DNA from: Rufibacter hautae
GTDB lineage: Bacteria > Bacteroidota > Bacteroidia > Cytophagales > Hymenobacteraceae
NCBI RefSeq assembly: GCF_008271695.1
Contig: NZ_VKKY01000001.1
Location: 2,040,589 to 2,104,588, forward strand
Direction of reading: 5' to 3'
DNA: 64,000 bases
Every line of letters begins with the position of its first letter. Positions within the stretch are counted from its first letter, which is position 1. Positions 53,213-61,916 of the stretch are shown here, piece by piece. Both the position numbers and the translations under genes were made by a program. The notes beneath the pieces are model-generated. The model saw only the letters and a list, made by a program, of their open reading frames with translations, was not told where the DNA came from and ran no database searches.

Positions 53213-55195
53213 GTGAAGATCTTTTACCTCTTACTGCTGCTTTGCCTTACCCATTGCTTAAGTCCTTCTCTCAGCCAGGCCCAGGCAAACCAAACCAAAG
53301 CAGACAAGCATTACAATAACTTTGATTACGCCCTGGCGCTGGAAGAGTACCAGAAACTTCTGGAAAAGGAGCAACCCACCCTCCACCTCACCGAGCGCAT
53401 CGCGCACTGTTACCGGCTCATCAACCAGCCCGGCTCCGCCGAGTTCTGGTACCGACAGGCCTTGGGTTTTCCGGGTTCGGCGCCCATTAACCTTTTCTAT
53501 TACGCCAACGCCTGCCGCCAGAACGGCCAGTACACCATTGCCAAACAGAACTACCTGCGGTTTGCCGATCTGGACCAGAGCCGCCGCGAGGAAGCCATGC
53601 AACTGGCCAAGGCCTGTGACCTGGCCATGAGTTGGATAGACCGTCCGTTGGGCATAGACGTGATTGCCGACAGTACCCTCAACACTTCTTTCGCTGATTT
53701 CAGCCCCGTTTTCTACCGCGAGGGCCTGGTGTTCTCTTCTGACCGAGGGCGCAGCAACAACGGATCTGACCAGAAGTACGGCTGGACCGGCACACCCTAC
53801 TTGCAACTCTACTACGCCGAGCGGAAAGGCCCGGCCAGTTGGGGCGACATCAAGCCCATGGAGAAGGCCATCAACACCCAGTTTCACAACGCCATTTCCA
53901 CGTTCTCGCCAGACTTCAACGAGGTGTTCTTTACCCGTACCAAGCGCGTGAAAAACCGGGTGCTGCCTGAGGAGCTGCGCACCGAGAGCAACTGGCAGCG
54001 CTACTCCAAAAGCGACGAGTTCATCAATCGGTTGGAGATTTACAGCGCTACGTTCTCCAAAGGAAAGTGGCAGGACGTGAAAGCGTTCCCTTTCAACCAG
54101 GGCGAGAACTATTCAGTGGGGCACCCGGCCCTTTCCCCCGATGGCCAGATCCTGTACTTCGTCTCTGACATGCCCGGCGGCCACGGCCAAACCGATATCT
54201 ACTTCAGCGAGCGCCAGAAAGACGGCTCCTGGTCTACGCCCGTCAATGCCGGACCCACCATCAACACCTCGGGCAAAGAGGTGTTCCCGGTGGTGCACCC
54301 AGACGGCACCCTGTACTTCTCCTCTGATGGGCACATAGGCATGGGCGGCCTGGATCTTTTCTCATCCGAGGGGAGCCGCGCCACCTGGGGGCCCGTGGAG
54401 AACCTGTACTACCCGTTCAACTCACCGCGCGATGATTTCGGGCTGATTTATGAAAAAGACGGCAAAAGCGGCTACCTGTCCTCTAACCGCGAGGGCGATG
54501 CCGGGTCAGACAACATCTATCGGTTCAAACCCACCGAGATCCCCTGCAAGCTGTCGGGTGTGACCTACGCCCGGGTACCTAACCGCAACGGACGGGCCCG
54601 GCAGGTACCCGTGGGCGGCGTGAAACTGGAGGTCATTGTGAACGGAAACACTTCCAGTCCGCTTGAGTTTGAGTCTGATGAGAATGGCAGTTTCCTGTTT
54701 GCCGTGAACGCAAACCAGACCTACACCATCAAAGGCAGCAAGAAAGGCTATCTTACCCGCACGTTCCACGTGATGCCAGACTGCCGCAAGGTCACCGATA
54801 CCGTGCAAATTGAGATGGTGCTGGACCGCGACACGCCTAACCGCCCTATTGTACTGGAGAACATCTACTATGACCTGGATAAGCACAATCTTCGGCCCGA
54901 GGCCATGGCGGAACTAGACAAAGTAGTGGGCATGCTGCGCGACAACCCCACCATCCGGATTGAGCTGAGCTCCCACACAGACAGCCGCGAGTCAAACAAG
55001 TACAACCTCATGCTGTCTCAGCTGCGCGCCGCCACCGCCGTGAAATACATCGTCTCGCAGGGCATTGACCCCAAACGGGTGGTAGACAAAGGCTACGGCG
55101 AAACCAAACTGCTCAACCGCTGCAAAGACGGCGTCTCCTGCTCAGAGGAAGAACACCAGCTCAACCGCCGCACCGAGTTCAAGATTATTAAGTAG
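53213..55195 (+). CDS. PorE-like OmpA-family protein (TPR, propeller, OmpA)
   Basis: A 660-residue envelope protein whose order of domains matches T9SS PorE: signal peptide (1-24), TPR helices (about 25-130, 'ALALEEYQKLLEKE', 'AEFWYRQAL'), a PD40/WD40-like propeller (about 150-440, 'FADFSPVFYREGLVFSSDRG', 'GHPALSPDGQILYFVSDM'), a carboxypeptidase-regulatory-like domain (about 455-535) and a C-terminal OmpA domain ('IYYDLDKHNLRPEAMAELD', 'ELSSHTDSRESNKYN') that binds peptidoglycan. The start codon is GTG at 53213; no ATG fits. It follows the adhesin-PorP pair and may tie the surface complex to the cell wall. Confidence 0.92.
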   Translation: MKIFYLLLLLCLTHCLSPSLSQAQANQTKADKHYNNFDYALALEEYQKLLEKEQPTLHLTERIAHCYRLINQPGSAEFWYRQALGFPGSAPINLFYYANACRQNGQYTIAKQNYLRFADLDQSRREEAMQLAKACDLAMSWIDRPLGIDVIADSTLNTSFADFSPVFYREGLVFSSDRGRSNNGSDQKYGWTGTPYLQLYYAERKGPASWGDIKPMEKAINTQFHNAISTFSPDFNEVFFTRTKRVKNRVLPEELRTESNWQRYSKSDEFINRLEIYSATFSKGKWQDVKAFPFNQGENYSVGHPALSPDGQILYFVSDMPGGHGQTDIYFSERQKDGSWSTPVNAGPTINTSGKEVFPVVHPDGTLYFSSDGHIGMGGLDLFSSEGSRATWGPVENLYYPFNSPRDDFGLIYEKDGKSGYLSSNREGDAGSDNIYRFKPTEIPCKLSGVTYARVPNRNGRARQVPVGGVKLEVIVNGNTSSPLEFESDENGSFLFAVNANQTYTIKGSKKGYLTRTFHVMPDCRKVTDTVQIEMVLDRDTPNRPIVLENIYYDLDKHNLRPEAMAELDKVVGMLRDNPTIRIELSSHTDSRESNKYNLMLSQLRAATAVKYIVSQGIDPKRVVDKGYGETKLLNRCKDGVSCSEEEHQLNRRTEFKIIK

Positions 55196-55235
55196 CAAGA
55201 GCCGGTAAGTCCCTGCGTTTTAAGGCTGCTTTTAA

Positions 55236-55283
55236 AGAACGGGCGATAAAAGTAGAGTATACTTTTATCGCCCGTTCTGCTTT
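55236..55283. terminator. Bidirectional terminator between convergent genes
   Basis: A 19-bp perfect stem, AGAACGGGCGATAAAAGTA (55236-55254) with its complement (55260-55278), flanked by GCTTTTAA runs. It is nested in palindrome-like arms (CGTTTTAAGGCTG at 55216, AAAAAACG at about 55291). Confidence 0.85.
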
Positions 55284-55340
55284 TAAAAAACGCCAGAAAC
55301 CAAGCATTAGGTGCTTTTATGAATTCTTTGCTGAGGCTCG

Positions 55341-57134
55341 CTAGAGTTTTTCCTCCAGCCACAGATAACCGAGCAAGGCTACCAGCACGCTTCCTATAAT
55401 CCACAGGGAAATAGGTTCTGCTTGTTGCGTCATCTGGGTATGGGCATTTACTGTGTTTTGGGAAGAAGCCTGGAGGAATGCCTTCTGCTGCATCTGCAGA
55501 AATTGGGTACGCCATCCTGAGGACGGATGTACGTAAACCGGCGCCTCTGTTTTTTCATTCAGCTTCAGCGTGTGCCAGCCGGCAACTTGTGGATAAATCA
55601 TTCCTTGAGAATAAGCAGCGTCCTTTACATCTGTGTTTTCATAGATGGCTGATTGTTGGTCGCGAGCGCTTTCAGCCTGAAAAGAAGCCTTGGTGAGCGG
55701 GGCTGCTGTCAGAAACGAGAGTGGCTGTTGCTCTTGAAAGGGTTGAGAACTCGTGAGCCAAGTAATGGGAGACGCTTCCTCTGGTTTAGCCAAGGCCGTC
55801 AGCACGGTAGCCCAGTACTGCTGGTACAGCGTTTCTTTCCCCTCCAGCGCCAGCGGAAATGTCTCCGGCAGCAAACTGATGCCCACCTGACCCAACCCTT
55901 TGCGGGAGCGCACCACCGATGCCTGCGTGGGATTCTGTTCCCAGGCTAGCGGCTGTTGTCCTTCTTTGGGCTGCAGAATGGTGTTGCTCAACGGCAGCAC
56001 GGCTTGGGTGCTTGTTTGCTGGGGCCACCGTAAGGCACCAGTTCGGGCCGGTTTATCAGAAATGAGCCGGAAAACGCCTTCGGTGAAGAAGGTGATGGGT
56101 TTGGGTGATTTCTGGGAAACAGAGGTAAGCACTCCCAGGCCTTGCTGGCGCACGGATTGTTGCAGCGCCTGTTTCTCGGGGGGGCTTAACCGTTGCAGGG
56201 TCACATCATCCAGCAGCACCACATCAAATTTCTGGAGCAGGGCGGGCGTAAGGCGGTTCAGGTTTTGCGACGGCAAGTTCACCCATTCTGTGCTGTAAAT
56301 GCCCTGGCTCACCTGATTCCGAATGGCCACGCTGTGCCCCCGCTGGGCTAGGGCGTTCTTCAGGAATTTGCCTTCAAAAGACGGTGCCGAAGAAAGCACC
56401 AGCACGTTCAGCTGCCTCGGGGCCTTCACAATTACTGGTAGGTTCTCCTGGCGAAGGGAGTCATCTGTGTCTTTCCACCGCAGCGCATACACAAATCGCC
56501 CGGCAGTTTTGGGAGTGAACCGAAGGGAAAAGGTTTGATCAGCCCCCTTTCTGATCTCCGCTGAATCTCGTGGCTTGCCTGCCGCCTGCAGATACAAAGT
56601 CATTTTTCTCTCTGGTGAGCCGTGGAATCTGCCCTGCACAGACACTACATCCCCGAGGGTGATTTCCTGAGGCCAGGAGGCAGTCAGAACACCGGCCGGT
56701 AAGTTAGATAGGTGGTTCATCAGCCGCAGGGAGTCCAGCATGGCCAACTCTTCGGCCGGAAGACCATAGCCTAGGACATGCAGCGTTCTCACCGATGGGT
56801 GCTGACGCCGGAAAGTAGCCAGATCGGTTACTTGCCTGGCCTTCTCGCCCGTTACGCCAAAGGCATAGACCTGGGGCTTGGGACGTAGGCGTTTCAGGAG
56901 GGCGTTCAGGGTATCGGCATGATAACCTTCTGTCAGGAGAATCGCTTCTGTGGCATTGTAGGTGCGGGTGATCTTGGGCGGCGCAAGAAACAAAACGAGG
57001 CAGGCCACCACACCCCAGGTCGCCAGCAGTCGCCAGAGGAGGCGCCGACGGTCTGGGCGGCGCACGGCCAACCAGGTAAACCAGGCGCCTAGCAGGGCCG
57101 CAAATACCAGCAAAATAGGTAATGGAAGAGGCAT
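55341..57134 (-). CDS. Large Bat-operon-like membrane protein
   Basis: A 597-residue inner-membrane protein with two N-terminal helices (about 5-22 and 33-52), a large periplasmic part and one C-terminal helix (about 573-592, 'SLWIIGSVLVALLGYLWL'). The inner part has an Ig-like section ('TLGDVVSVQGRFHGSPERKM') and a glutamine-amidotransferase-like section ('QLNVLVLSSAPSFEGKFLKNAL', 'FDVVLLDDVTLQRL') seen in the proteins of Bat-type clusters. It starts 3 bases after the DUF4175 gene's stop, so the two are translationally coupled. Exact role unknown. Confidence 0.7.
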   Translation of the reverse strand: MPLPLPILLVFAALLGAWFTWLAVRRPDRRRLLWRLLATWGVVACLVLFLAPPKITRTYNATEAILLTEGYHADTLNALLKRLRPKPQVYAFGVTGEKARQVTDLATFRRQHPSVRTLHVLGYGLPAEELAMLDSLRLMNHLSNLPAGVLTASWPQEITLGDVVSVQGRFHGSPERKMTLYLQAAGKPRDSAEIRKGADQTFSLRFTPKTAGRFVYALRWKDTDDSLRQENLPVIVKAPRQLNVLVLSSAPSFEGKFLKNALAQRGHSVAIRNQVSQGIYSTEWVNLPSQNLNRLTPALLQKFDVVLLDDVTLQRLSPPEKQALQQSVRQQGLGVLTSVSQKSPKPITFFTEGVFRLISDKPARTGALRWPQQTSTQAVLPLSNTILQPKEGQQPLAWEQNPTQASVVRSRKGLGQVGISLLPETFPLALEGKETLYQQYWATVLTALAKPEEASPITWLTSSQPFQEQQPLSFLTAAPLTKASFQAESARDQQSAIYENTDVKDAAYSQGMIYPQVAGWHTLKLNEKTEAPVYVHPSSGWRTQFLQMQQKAFLQASSQNTVNAHTQMTQQAEPISLWIIGSVLVALLGYLWLEEKL

Positions 57135-57137
57135 AGG

Positions 57138-59357
57138 TTAGTTCAGCCGGTTAAAGTAATCTTGGGCCAGTTTCCTGGGCGCACCGGGGGAAACCGGTTT
57201 TTGCGCCGATTTTGCAGAAACCGGCAGAAAACGATGCAGTGCGGCTTCCACGCGGGTGAGGCAATCCTTGCAAAGCGGTTTGCCTGCCCGGATGTTCTGC
57301 GTGAGTTGCCGCACATCCTGCAGCGCCCTGAGGTAATGGCCGGGTTCGCGCACGGCGGCCTGCCCCAGTTCCTGCCCTGCCCGCTCCAACAAAGCAGCAT
57401 CAGCAGACGTCGGCTTGGTGCCTTGCCTGAGTTGCGGCACGCGCTGTAGTGCCTGGCGGGAGGCCAGCAAAGTTTCCGCGGGTTTTTCTTTACGCTGGGC
57501 TTGGAAGGTCTGCACCTTGCTCAAATCACCGGTGAGGCGCTTTTCTGGTTCTTTGAGGGGCGGCGGCTCAAAACCGCTTTTCTTCACGTATACCCTTGAT
57601 TTCTGCTGCACTTCTTTGAGCATGCGCAGGGCTTTGTACTCAAACGGCAGGGCTTCTTTGGGCCGGGCGGTGCGCAGCCTGAGTTCGGCTTCCCACATCT
57701 GGGCCAACGCGCCTTTCAGCTGGGCCTTGATGGCGGGTTCAAAAAACGTAGCCGCTTCTTCCTGGTCGTGCTTGTGCAGGTAGGGGTCCAGCAGTTCACC
57801 CATTTTGGTTTCGTGTTCGCTGCCTTCCTTTTTAGCGCCGTGGTCATGGCCGTCATCGGCGGTGTGGCCCTCGGCTAACCCTTCAGGCAGGGCGGCGGCC
57901 CCGATGTTCGATTCAAATTCTTCGCCCAGGAACTTGCCGTAGCGCAGGCGCAACAGTTTCTGATCTACCCCGATGTTGTTGGACCCCTCCTGGAAGACTG
58001 CCTGCGTGAGGCCTTTCTGTTCCTGGATCAGTTTCTCGGTATCAATAATGATCTGGCGCTGGCTCCGGAAGTACTCCGGGTTGGGATTCACGCCCAGGGA
58101 GAGGTCATCCATGGTCTCTACCACTGTGGTGTCTTCAATCTCCACCAGGAAAGCCTCGGTGCGGGTGTAGCCGCGGTGGTTGTCATAGGCCTGCAGGTAA
58201 AAGTAGAGTTCATCGCCGTAGGTCATGCCCAGCTGTTGCAGGTTCAGGGTCTGGACCAGTTGCCTCTCCCGTGGCTGCCCAGTGAATGAAAGCTTCAGCG
58301 GAATGCGCTGCTCCCGGAACTTCACGGCCTCGCCTTCGCCTTTGGCCACGGTGGCCACCAGATCGGCGGAGCGGAGCCCGTAGTCATCGCGGAGAGTGGC
58401 TTTGAGCTGCACGTGCTGCGGATCCCCGAAAAGAACCTCGGTGTACTGTTTGGGCGTCTGGACCACAATGGAGGGCGCCTCGTCCGGAATCACTTCTATG
58501 GAATAGAAATCGGAGGTCTGGCCGTTCAGACGCAGATGGTACAGCGTGGCCTGCGTGAGGGTGATGGAAGCCGTGTAGGTATTCTCCTGACCGGCCACTT
58601 TTCGCAGGGCAATAGGCTTCTGGTTGGCTAGCGCTAACTGCAGGGAAGTAATGGCTTGGTTTGTCCTTACCCTCCAGGTGACCTGTGATCCGGCCTCGGC
58701 TTTGAAGGAGAGCGTGGTGACGGCGTAAGGCGCTTTGCGCGTGTAAGCGGGCGGCGAGAGGCGCAGGTGCATCTGTTCGATGGCCGGCAAAATGGCTTTG
58801 GGCTGCGTTACCGGGGTGTTTACATCGGTTGAGATACCGGCAGCAGAAGTTGCCTGGCCTACCGGATTAGAAAAATCAGGCAGAAACCAGAGCGCCACAG
58901 CCATTGCCACTCCGGACAGCAAGGTAATCCAACCGTTCTTATAGTTTACCCACGAGGCGTCCTTTACTGGAATTTGGGCCAAGGTCTCTGCGGTCCGATG
59001 CCGCTGCAGTTTGCCCAGGAGTGGCAGTTCCTCCTCTGGTTGCAGCAACAAATCTGCGCTTTCCTCTAACTGTGGGTACCTTCGGTTCAGTTGGCGGGCA
59101 ACCTTGCCCAAGTCTGTTCTCTTTTGCCGCTCCCGCCACCGCATGGCTTGTAGCCCCAGCGTTAAAAGGATCAAAAGAACACTAGCCGTTCCGCCGCCCA
59201 CGCCGCCCCAGTCACGGTACATCCACACCAGCAACGGTGCCACTACACCTAACTCCTGCAACGCAAACAGCCCCGCCTTCTGCCGAAGGTAGCTTGCCCG
59301 GACCTGTTCAAGAACGGTGAGAGCTGGGGCGGTATGGGAGGTGGGTTGGGTCATCAA
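57138..59357 (-). CDS. DUF4175-like membrane protein
   Basis: A 739-residue protein with two membrane helices near the N-terminus (about 35-75) and a third at about 155-175. The long periplasmic part contains 'HLRLSPPAYTRKAPYAV', 'LNGQTSDFYSIEVIPDEAPSI' and 'RDDYGLRSADLVATV', which are marks of DUF4175-type proteins of Bacteroidota Bat clusters; a His-rich segment ('TADDGHDHGAKKEGSEHE') interrupts the C-terminal helices. A dispersed palindrome in the last 40 codons encodes 'RFLPVSAKSAQKP' (57194-57233). It is the third gene of the minus-strand operon that starts with the BatA-like gene. Confidence 0.8.
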   Translation of the reverse strand: MMTQPTSHTAPALTVLEQVRASYLRQKAGLFALQELGVVAPLLVWMYRDWGGVGGGTASVLLILLTLGLQAMRWRERQKRTDLGKVARQLNRRYPQLEESADLLLQPEEELPLLGKLQRHRTAETLAQIPVKDASWVNYKNGWITLLSGVAMAVALWFLPDFSNPVGQATSAAGISTDVNTPVTQPKAILPAIEQMHLRLSPPAYTRKAPYAVTTLSFKAEAGSQVTWRVRTNQAITSLQLALANQKPIALRKVAGQENTYTASITLTQATLYHLRLNGQTSDFYSIEVIPDEAPSIVVQTPKQYTEVLFGDPQHVQLKATLRDDYGLRSADLVATVAKGEGEAVKFREQRIPLKLSFTGQPRERQLVQTLNLQQLGMTYGDELYFYLQAYDNHRGYTRTEAFLVEIEDTTVVETMDDLSLGVNPNPEYFRSQRQIIIDTEKLIQEQKGLTQAVFQEGSNNIGVDQKLLRLRYGKFLGEEFESNIGAAALPEGLAEGHTADDGHDHGAKKEGSEHETKMGELLDPYLHKHDQEEAATFFEPAIKAQLKGALAQMWEAELRLRTARPKEALPFEYKALRMLKEVQQKSRVYVKKSGFEPPPLKEPEKRLTGDLSKVQTFQAQRKEKPAETLLASRQALQRVPQLRQGTKPTSADAALLERAGQELGQAAVREPGHYLRALQDVRQLTQNIRAGKPLCKDCLTRVEAALHRFLPVSAKSAQKPVSPGAPRKLAQDYFNRLN
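57194..57233. repeat. Dispersed palindrome copy inside a coding sequence
   Basis: CCGGTTTTTGCGCCG, centre ATTTTGCAGAAA, CCGGCAGAAAACG. It adds 'RFLPVSAKSAQKP' near the C-terminus of the DUF4175-like protein. Confidence 0.65.
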
Positions 59358-59393
59358 ATGTTTGATTTGTAACAGATTTATCAGGTGAGCTTG

Positions 59394-60239
59394 TCAATCA
59401 ACATCATCACATTCATCTGTGATTTTGAGGAATAACTTATCAAATTCTTCTTCCATCGGCATTTCTTGAGAAGCGTTATTGTACTTGGTTTGATGGTTAG
59501 CGCAGTTCCACCAACCAAACGCCATGAGCTCAATCTTTGCATAAAGAAGCCTCTCAGGGGAGTTTCTTTTTCTGTAGAATTCAGCTTCTACCCGCTCTGG
59601 TGCGCCATTATTTTTTTTCTGCTCCTCCATGAGGTTCTTCCAAGCGTTGAACAGCGCCACGCTGTCCTCTGAAGCCAAGGCATTGACGTAGGCCTGACAG
59701 TTTTTTGCGTAAGGCTGGTTCAGGAGGATCCCTGGAGTTTTATACGCCTCAATGGTTAGCTTTTTCAAAGCATAAGATTCATCAAGCTCTTTTGTTTTTA
59801 AGTCCCTGACTGTCTCCCAAAATTTGCTAGGCACTAATTGGAGACTCAATAATCTTCTGGTAGCTTTTCTGAAATCAGCGTCCAGTTTAGCGCTTTTCCT
59901 GTCAATATTTTCAATGGTCCACTCATCTGGGGAGTCTAAGGTAACGTCTTCTAATTCCATAACGCTATTAAACCCCAACCATAGGTAGTACGTGTCCTTT
60001 AACTGCTGCGGTGAATAAGCATTTGGGTTGAAAATGCCTTTGCTCCTACATATATCTGTTGACCAGGAAAAAGTATTAGCTGCATTTGTTTCATCAGATG
60101 TGGCCAATGCCTGTGAAGTAATAACCTGAGGTATAGGGGCAGGAACTTCCCTGATTTTTCCCCTCTCGGTTTCACCCGTGCATGCAGCCATGGTTAGGCC
60201 AATGAGTGTTGCGACTAAATAAGGAACGCTACTCTTCAT
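59394..60239 (-). CDS. Hypothetical lipoprotein within the Bat-like operon
   Basis: A 281-residue protein with a lipoprotein signal ('LIGLTMAAC', Cys about 20). The rest is mostly helical ('KLDADFRKATRRLLSLQL', 'ALKKLTIEAYKTPG', 'SVALFNAWKNLMEEQKK') with two late Cys residues. I recognise no family. It is visibly lower in GC than the genes on either side, and it separates the BatA-like gene (3 bases upstream) from the DUF4175 gene (36 bases downstream), so it may be a later insertion in the operon. Confidence 0.65.
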   Translation of the reverse strand: MKSSVPYLVATLIGLTMAACTGETERGKIREVPAPIPQVITSQALATSDETNAANTFSWSTDICRSKGIFNPNAYSPQQLKDTYYLWLGFNSVMELEDVTLDSPDEWTIENIDRKSAKLDADFRKATRRLLSLQLVPSKFWETVRDLKTKELDESYALKKLTIEAYKTPGILLNQPYAKNCQAYVNALASEDSVALFNAWKNLMEEQKKNNGAPERVEAEFYRKRNSPERLLYAKIELMAFGWWNCANHQTKYNNASQEMPMEEEFDKLFLKITDECDDVD

Positions 60240-60241
60240 GA

Positions 60242-61855
60242 TTAACTATGTTTATAAGTTCTTCTCCCCGCCAGCCACCGCTCCAAGGCCAGCAACAACG
60301 CCATCAATCCCACCAGCCAAGGCTTCAAATCTAGCACCTCCTCCGTTTTAGGGCTGTTTTCTGAAATAGAGGCGGTAAATGTTCGGGGGCGTTCCAGGTC
60401 TTTCTGCAGGGTGCGGGTGTCAAACCTGGTGCGCCACGAAACGTCTTCCGGGAAGAGCAGGCGTAGGAGCAGTTCCGGGAAGTGTCCAGTATTGGGCAAG
60501 TCGTTCCAGGCGGGATGGAAACGGCTGTAGAATTTGTAATGGGTTTGCTGCGCGTTTTGTGTCTGGGTGAGCAGCGGGTTGCCGTAGCCGTCGCGCCAGA
60601 GAATTTCATCGGAGGGTTTTTCTGTGGCGGCGGTGCGCTGGTGCAAGGGCACATTTTGGGAGATGCCGGGGATTTGCAGCCAGGAATCGGTTTTCTGTGG
60701 ACGGGTGGCGCCGGGGGCATCTTGCAGCGTTTTCAGCCGGTTTTTAGGAAATCGGGCTAGAAACGGAGCGAGGGGTTCATCTGAGAGCCAGAAAAGCCAA
60801 TCGGGGGCGGAGGTGGGCAAGGGCTGGACATCGGAAGAGAAAACCAGATTGTACGCGGCACCTCGGTAATCCAGCGCGGCTTGCAGGGCTGCGCGTAGGT
60901 ACCGCACATCGGCTTGCCGATTTTTACTTTGGCGTACTACAACTTGCAGCGGCTGTTTGGCTAGGGCAATGGTGTTTCGGGCGGCGCCAAGCAGGGTGAG
61001 CGAATCTACCGAACCGTGCGTGGTGAACTTAACGGCCGGGGCACCCGGAACGGAAATGGTTTGGCCGGAAATGGGTTTGAGTACGCTACGGTCCAGAAGA
61101 GTTACTTGTGTATCATCGCTCTGCCCGAAACGCAGGCGCAGTTGGCCCGAGGGGATGTAGTAAGCTTCCTGCAGCCAGAGGTTGGTTTGTGGTACGCTCA
61201 CGGGAATCCAGGTGAAGCCGGCGCGCATGGCCGGGAACGCGCCGCGGTGGTGCCGGAGCAGATCGGTGGTGAAAATCCAGGCGTGGGCGTGGGCGGGAAG
61301 ACTTCGGTTGAGCACGCGCAGCATGGCCCAAGCGTTGGTGGAATCAGAAGTGAGACTATCGGTCTGGAAGGTGTTGAGCGGAGTCTCCTCATTTAGGGGC
61401 AGTTTGGGGAAACCGGGCTGTAAACGGTGAATCTGCCAGCCTTTTAGGGCCAGCGAATCTACGGTAGCGGCAATCTGTGGGAGATATTTCGGCTGGAGCA
61501 GCTCGGGGTGCAGATAGGCATGTCTCTCGGGTGCGGCGGGTACCTGGTGTTTCCATTGCGGGCCGGCCAACACCAACGCCAGGAGCACCAGCAAGGCGCA
61601 GCGCAGGAGCAGAAGCCAGACATCGGAAAGACGGAGGCTGCTCAGTTTTTTGCTCTCAGAGGGTTGCAGCCACCGGATGCTCCCTACCAATACCGTTCTG
61701 GGCGGCTTTTTATTCCATAGGTGAATGGCAATGGGAACGGCCACGCTGGCGGCGGCCCACAACCATCCCGGATGCAGAAACTGGAACAAACTAGGTAAGA
61801 GACTTGAAAGGGTAACACATAATACGCCCGGCAGAACTGGGTTCGCCCCTTCCAA
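60242..61855 (-). CDS. BatA-like aerotolerance-type membrane protein
   Basis: A protein of up to 537 residues with the BatA N-terminal domain: 'LFQFLHPGWLWAAASVAVP', 'IAIHLWNKKPPRTVL', 'LLLLRCALLVLLALVLAGPQ', giving two membrane helices, and a C-terminal helix ('PWLVGLMALLLALERWL'). Most relatives begin right at 'M-x-F-L-x-P', so the TTG at 61789 ('LFQFLHPG') is a better start than the ATG at 61855; both are noted. Three dispersed palindromes lie inside the gene without breaking it. It heads the operon 61855-55341. Bat proteins are linked to envelope integrity and oxygen tolerance in Bacteroidota. Confidence 0.75.
   Translation of the reverse strand: MEGANPVLPGVLCVTLSSLLPSLFQFLHPGWLWAAASVAVPIAIHLWNKKPPRTVLVGSIRWLQPSESKKLSSLRLSDVWLLLLRCALLVLLALVLAGPQWKHQVPAAPERHAYLHPELLQPKYLPQIAATVDSLALKGWQIHRLQPGFPKLPLNEETPLNTFQTDSLTSDSTNAWAMLRVLNRSLPAHAHAWIFTTDLLRHHRGAFPAMRAGFTWIPVSVPQTNLWLQEAYYIPSGQLRLRFGQSDDTQVTLLDRSVLKPISGQTISVPGAPAVKFTTHGSVDSLTLLGAARNTIALAKQPLQVVVRQSKNRQADVRYLRAALQAALDYRGAAYNLVFSSDVQPLPTSAPDWLFWLSDEPLAPFLARFPKNRLKTLQDAPGATRPQKTDSWLQIPGISQNVPLHQRTAATEKPSDEILWRDGYGNPLLTQTQNAQQTHYKFYSRFHPAWNDLPNTGHFPELLLRLLFPEDVSWRTRFDTRTLQKDLERPRTFTASISENSPKTEEVLDLKPWLVGLMALLLALERWLAGRRTYKHS
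60344..60381. repeat. Dispersed palindrome copy inside a coding sequence
   Basis: CGTTTTAGGGCTG, centre TTTTCTGAAAT, AGAGGCGGTAAATG. It is nearly the consensus. In the BatA-like frame it encodes 'TFTASISENSPKT'. Confidence 0.8.
60728..60765. repeat. Dispersed palindrome copy inside a coding sequence
   Basis: CGTTTTCAGCCGG, centre TTTTTAGGAAA, TCGGGCTAGAAACG. In the BatA-like frame it encodes 'PFLARFPKNRLKT'. Confidence 0.8.
61391..61426. repeat. Dispersed palindrome copy inside a coding sequence
   Basis: ATTTAGGGGCAG, centre TTTGGGGAAA, CCGGGCTGTAAACG. In the BatA-like frame it encodes 'HRLQPGFPKLPLN'; the reading phase differs from the copy at 60728. Confidence 0.65.
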
Positions 61856-61916
61856 GATATGGACTGTCCCTTGAATATCCTAGTTTACCCGCTCAGGCAC
61901 CAAGCAAGCCCAAATA

